Below are positions 63,301 to 64,000 of a stretch of DNA of 64,000 nt, piece by piece. How positions within the stretch are numbered: position 1 is the stretch's first letter; each line of letters begins with the position of its first letter. This DNA comes from Pseudomonadota bacterium (GTDB taxonomy: Bacteria > Pseudomonadota > Gammaproteobacteria > Xanthomonadales > Xanthomonadaceae), in contig JAFECB010000021.1 in assembly GCA_018242365.1 (NCBI GenBank), forward strand, positions 1-64,000. The letters run 5' to 3'. The notes beneath the pieces were generated by a model. It was not told where the DNA came from. It did no database searches and saw only the letters and a program-made list of their open reading frames with translations. The position numbers were made by a program, and so were the translations under genes.

Positions 63301-63936
63301 CGGCCACGTGATGGCGATGTCACGACGTTTTCCGAGGCGCTGGCGAATCGGCTGCAAACGGTGATCGAAACGCCCCTGGATGGACACTCCGGCCCACGGC
63401 TCGGCGACTTGAGCAGTGCGGACATGCGCGCCGAGATGGCGTTCGACTATGTGGTCGATGCGGTCTCGCTGCGCACCTTGCGCGAGGCTTGCGAGGCGCA
63501 CGGTGAATCCGGGCTGGTGCCCGACCGGGAGCAGCATCTGGCCGGGATGATGAGCGGCAAGATCGACCTCGTGTTTGCTCACGACGGTCGCTTCCATGTG
63601 CTGGACTACAAGAGCAATCGACTGGGACACCCCGAGCGTCCCTGTGTCGAGGATTACGCCCCGGCAGCGATCGAGACAGCGATGCGGGCAAGCGGCTATC
63701 GGCTCCAGGCCCTGTTGTACACGGTCGCTCTGGAGGGCTATTTGCGCGCCCGCCTGGGTGTTGCCTATGTGCGCGAAACGCATCTGGGCGATTGCTGGTA
63801 TCTGTTCATCCGCGCGGTCGGCCTGAGCTTGCCGGACGGTACGCCCTGCGGTGTCTGGCGGCATCGCTTCAGCGCTGGCTTGCTGGATGCGGTGGAATCC
63901 GTGCTTGCTGCCAGTACGCAACAGGAGGCGGCATGA
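60322..63936 (+). CDS. recB: Exodeoxyribonuclease V, beta subunit (RecB)
   Basis: 1,204 residues. UvrD-like helicase: Walker A EASAGTGKTWTIGALYLRLLLE, motif II ALIDEFQDTDPVQFGILDAIY, MIGDPKQAIYRFRGGDV, later LMTLHVSKGLEFPVVFLPLMWK, and the C-terminal nuclease domain with GKIDLVFAHDGRFHVLDYKSNRLG (D-x-K active site). It drives 3'-5' unwinding and cuts DNA until Chi. Gene order recC-recB-recD with ATGA overlaps shows coupled expression. Confidence 0.95.
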   Translation: MNTPKDWTELPLDDGGRSLVEASAGTGKTWTIGALYLRLLLEQKRTPRQIVVATFTNAAAAELSERLRERLLQALAEAARFVEDEGSMTAADMSMDRVWLRRRWHSNSGQRLADIQRLQAALGEFDGAPISTLHALCTRILADHPLAAGVSFRGRAIIDARTLATSLQDDLWRVIAQGRDDDALVLLARAAGITRADLKKHVPVLMQANVVVGVEGGIDLAAMLRGLDFLKDPAAWAQWVRGVATTHMKSNARLLRAWNALADALIASSHGAFDELLTYFDDLRNCAALPGIKKDGSQHLDVQALVRQTQEIMRSLPVLVIDLACCNPPLRSFLVAAQSWCRSVLQARLDAADQTTFDALLYSVRDALEPRDGQRALADALHKAWPVALIDEFQDTDPVQFGILDAIYRDAAGTPRGRLVMIGDPKQAIYRFRGGDVQAYEAARASVPAQDRLTLDTNFRSSRGYVAAINAFYARTGNMLGPSASTTTIEYEHVHASGRRDERPMCSATTGAPVEQPLVLHVLRQQPPDTDLETLALRACAGQIVQALSSEGYRIGDSALKPGDIAVLLPSHAQIARLSAMLKRRKVPCVAVSQQSVFGTGTARDLRLILHAALRADDAMALRAALVTRLYGCSLSDLQRLRDAPAEWEGHASRFHVLHGVLERRGPLALVAWLMEAQAARLLATVEGERTLTDLRHLGELLQEAWLACGSGERLEAWFADQVDGSGDGDDDAVDARALRLESDADRVKLMTLHVSKGLEFPVVFLPLMWKHGRPVIASKSAQWLVDEQTGMKCIVLGPARDEVKLQEHEERYRMLYVALTRAIHACHVHVLANTVKRSDDAPLNAIVDPLLQDEEPAEPSWIARSEGWSMCPDAVWSAGEASHATRAARTLPPLPVGPLPQRHSFSTLVDSRHRHTNREDSAAADEAMGDLGSPGSGPEACSDQHGHAALDALAGVAGPDFGDAVHAVFEHRIAGAPIDVPAVRGALSMHGVRPRDGDVTTFSEALANRLQTVIETPLDGHSGPRLGDLSSADMRAEMAFDYVVDAVSLRTLREACEAHGESGLVPDREQHLAGMMSGKIDLVFAHDGRFHVLDYKSNRLGHPERPCVEDYAPAAIETAMRASGYRLQALLYTVALEGYLRARLGVAYVRETHLGDCWYLFIRAVGLSLPDGTPCGVWRHRFSAGLLDAVESVLAASTQQEAA

Positions 63937-64000
63937 ACACGCCGGTGGCGGGTGAGCGTTTCGGCTTCTCGCGCATGCCTCGGGACACCGCGTTCCCGGA
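63933..64000 (+). CDS. recD: Exodeoxyribonuclease V, alpha subunit (RecD), 5' end only
   Basis: The ATG at 63933 overlaps the recB stop (ATGA) and has AGGAGG upstream. The 22 visible residues MNTPVAGERFGFSRMPRDTAFP are not diagnostic; the assignment comes from its place after recB. The gene continues beyond the window. Confidence 0.7.
   Translation, partial: MNTPVAGERFGFSRMPRDTAFP

Overview
The window is GC-rich and reads as a chromosome segment of a gammaproteobacterium, most likely Xanthomonadaceae/Lysobacteraceae. The basis is the run thrS-infC-rpmI-rplT-pheS-pheT-ihfA-merR-tRNA-Pro followed by an rfbBACD (dTDP-rhamnose) operon, a VanY-type carboxypeptidase, tesB, rlmKL and a recC-recB-recD cluster. 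This is inferred from gene content and order; no database search was possible.

Positions 1-about 1,500 hold the edge of a chromosomal integron cassette array. Four complete attC-like sites (about 120-188, 374-463, 654-772, 1120-1177) and two half sites (from 1379 and 1482) separate short genes that all lie on the minus strand. The bulged bases of the attC sites point to the plus strand, so genes and recombination sites appear antiparallel.

Positions about 1,450-32,870 are a siphovirus-type prophage. A leftward early operon of six tiny overlapping genes (2973 to 1457) is followed by a membrane-protein gene beside the repressor, a CI-like repressor (minus) and Cro-like protein (plus) with facing promoters, a CII-like regulator, a zinc-finger protein and a primase/helicase. 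Then come a dense GTGCGGGGT repeat array, a small terminase, a C4-like antisense RNA leader ahead of a KilA-N protein, the GpA-type large terminase, a Mor-like regulator overlapping its end, head genes (connector, portal, fused protease-capsid), a lysis cassette (holin candidates, lipoprotein lysozyme, nested spanins), the tail genes (including a probable -1 frameshifted chaperone, tape measure and tail tip), a lectin-like fibre, and a tyrosine integrase on the minus strand at the right end. All key modules look intact. I could not find the attL/attR core repeat by eye.

Positions 33,165-64,000 are housekeeping chromosome. The translation block 33.1-40.7 kb has regulatory leaders: a terminator-like hairpin before thrS, a 28-bp palindrome before infC (which starts at AUC), a good promoter before rpmI and an attenuator-like hairpin before pheS. 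After tRNA-Pro(GGG) come rfbBACD, then a leftward set (VanY-like peptidase, PH-domain membrane protein, alpha/beta hydrolase), a leftward operon of SPFH protein, Arc-like protein and DUF4177 protein, a lipoprotein, the leucyl-transferase bpt, an EF-hand protein, a four-hairpin intergenic cluster, a DUF2007 protein, tesB, an AmpD-like amidase, a small hydrolase, and the rightward run rlmKL-recC-recB-recD with recD cut off by the window end.

The most unusual items are the antiparallel cassette array and its junction with the prophage, the C4-like leader with mutually exclusive hairpins, the GTGCGGGGT array, the repeated 28-nt hairpin in the head operon, the protease-capsid fusion with an internal ribosome-binding site, and the hairpin cluster at 51.2 kb.
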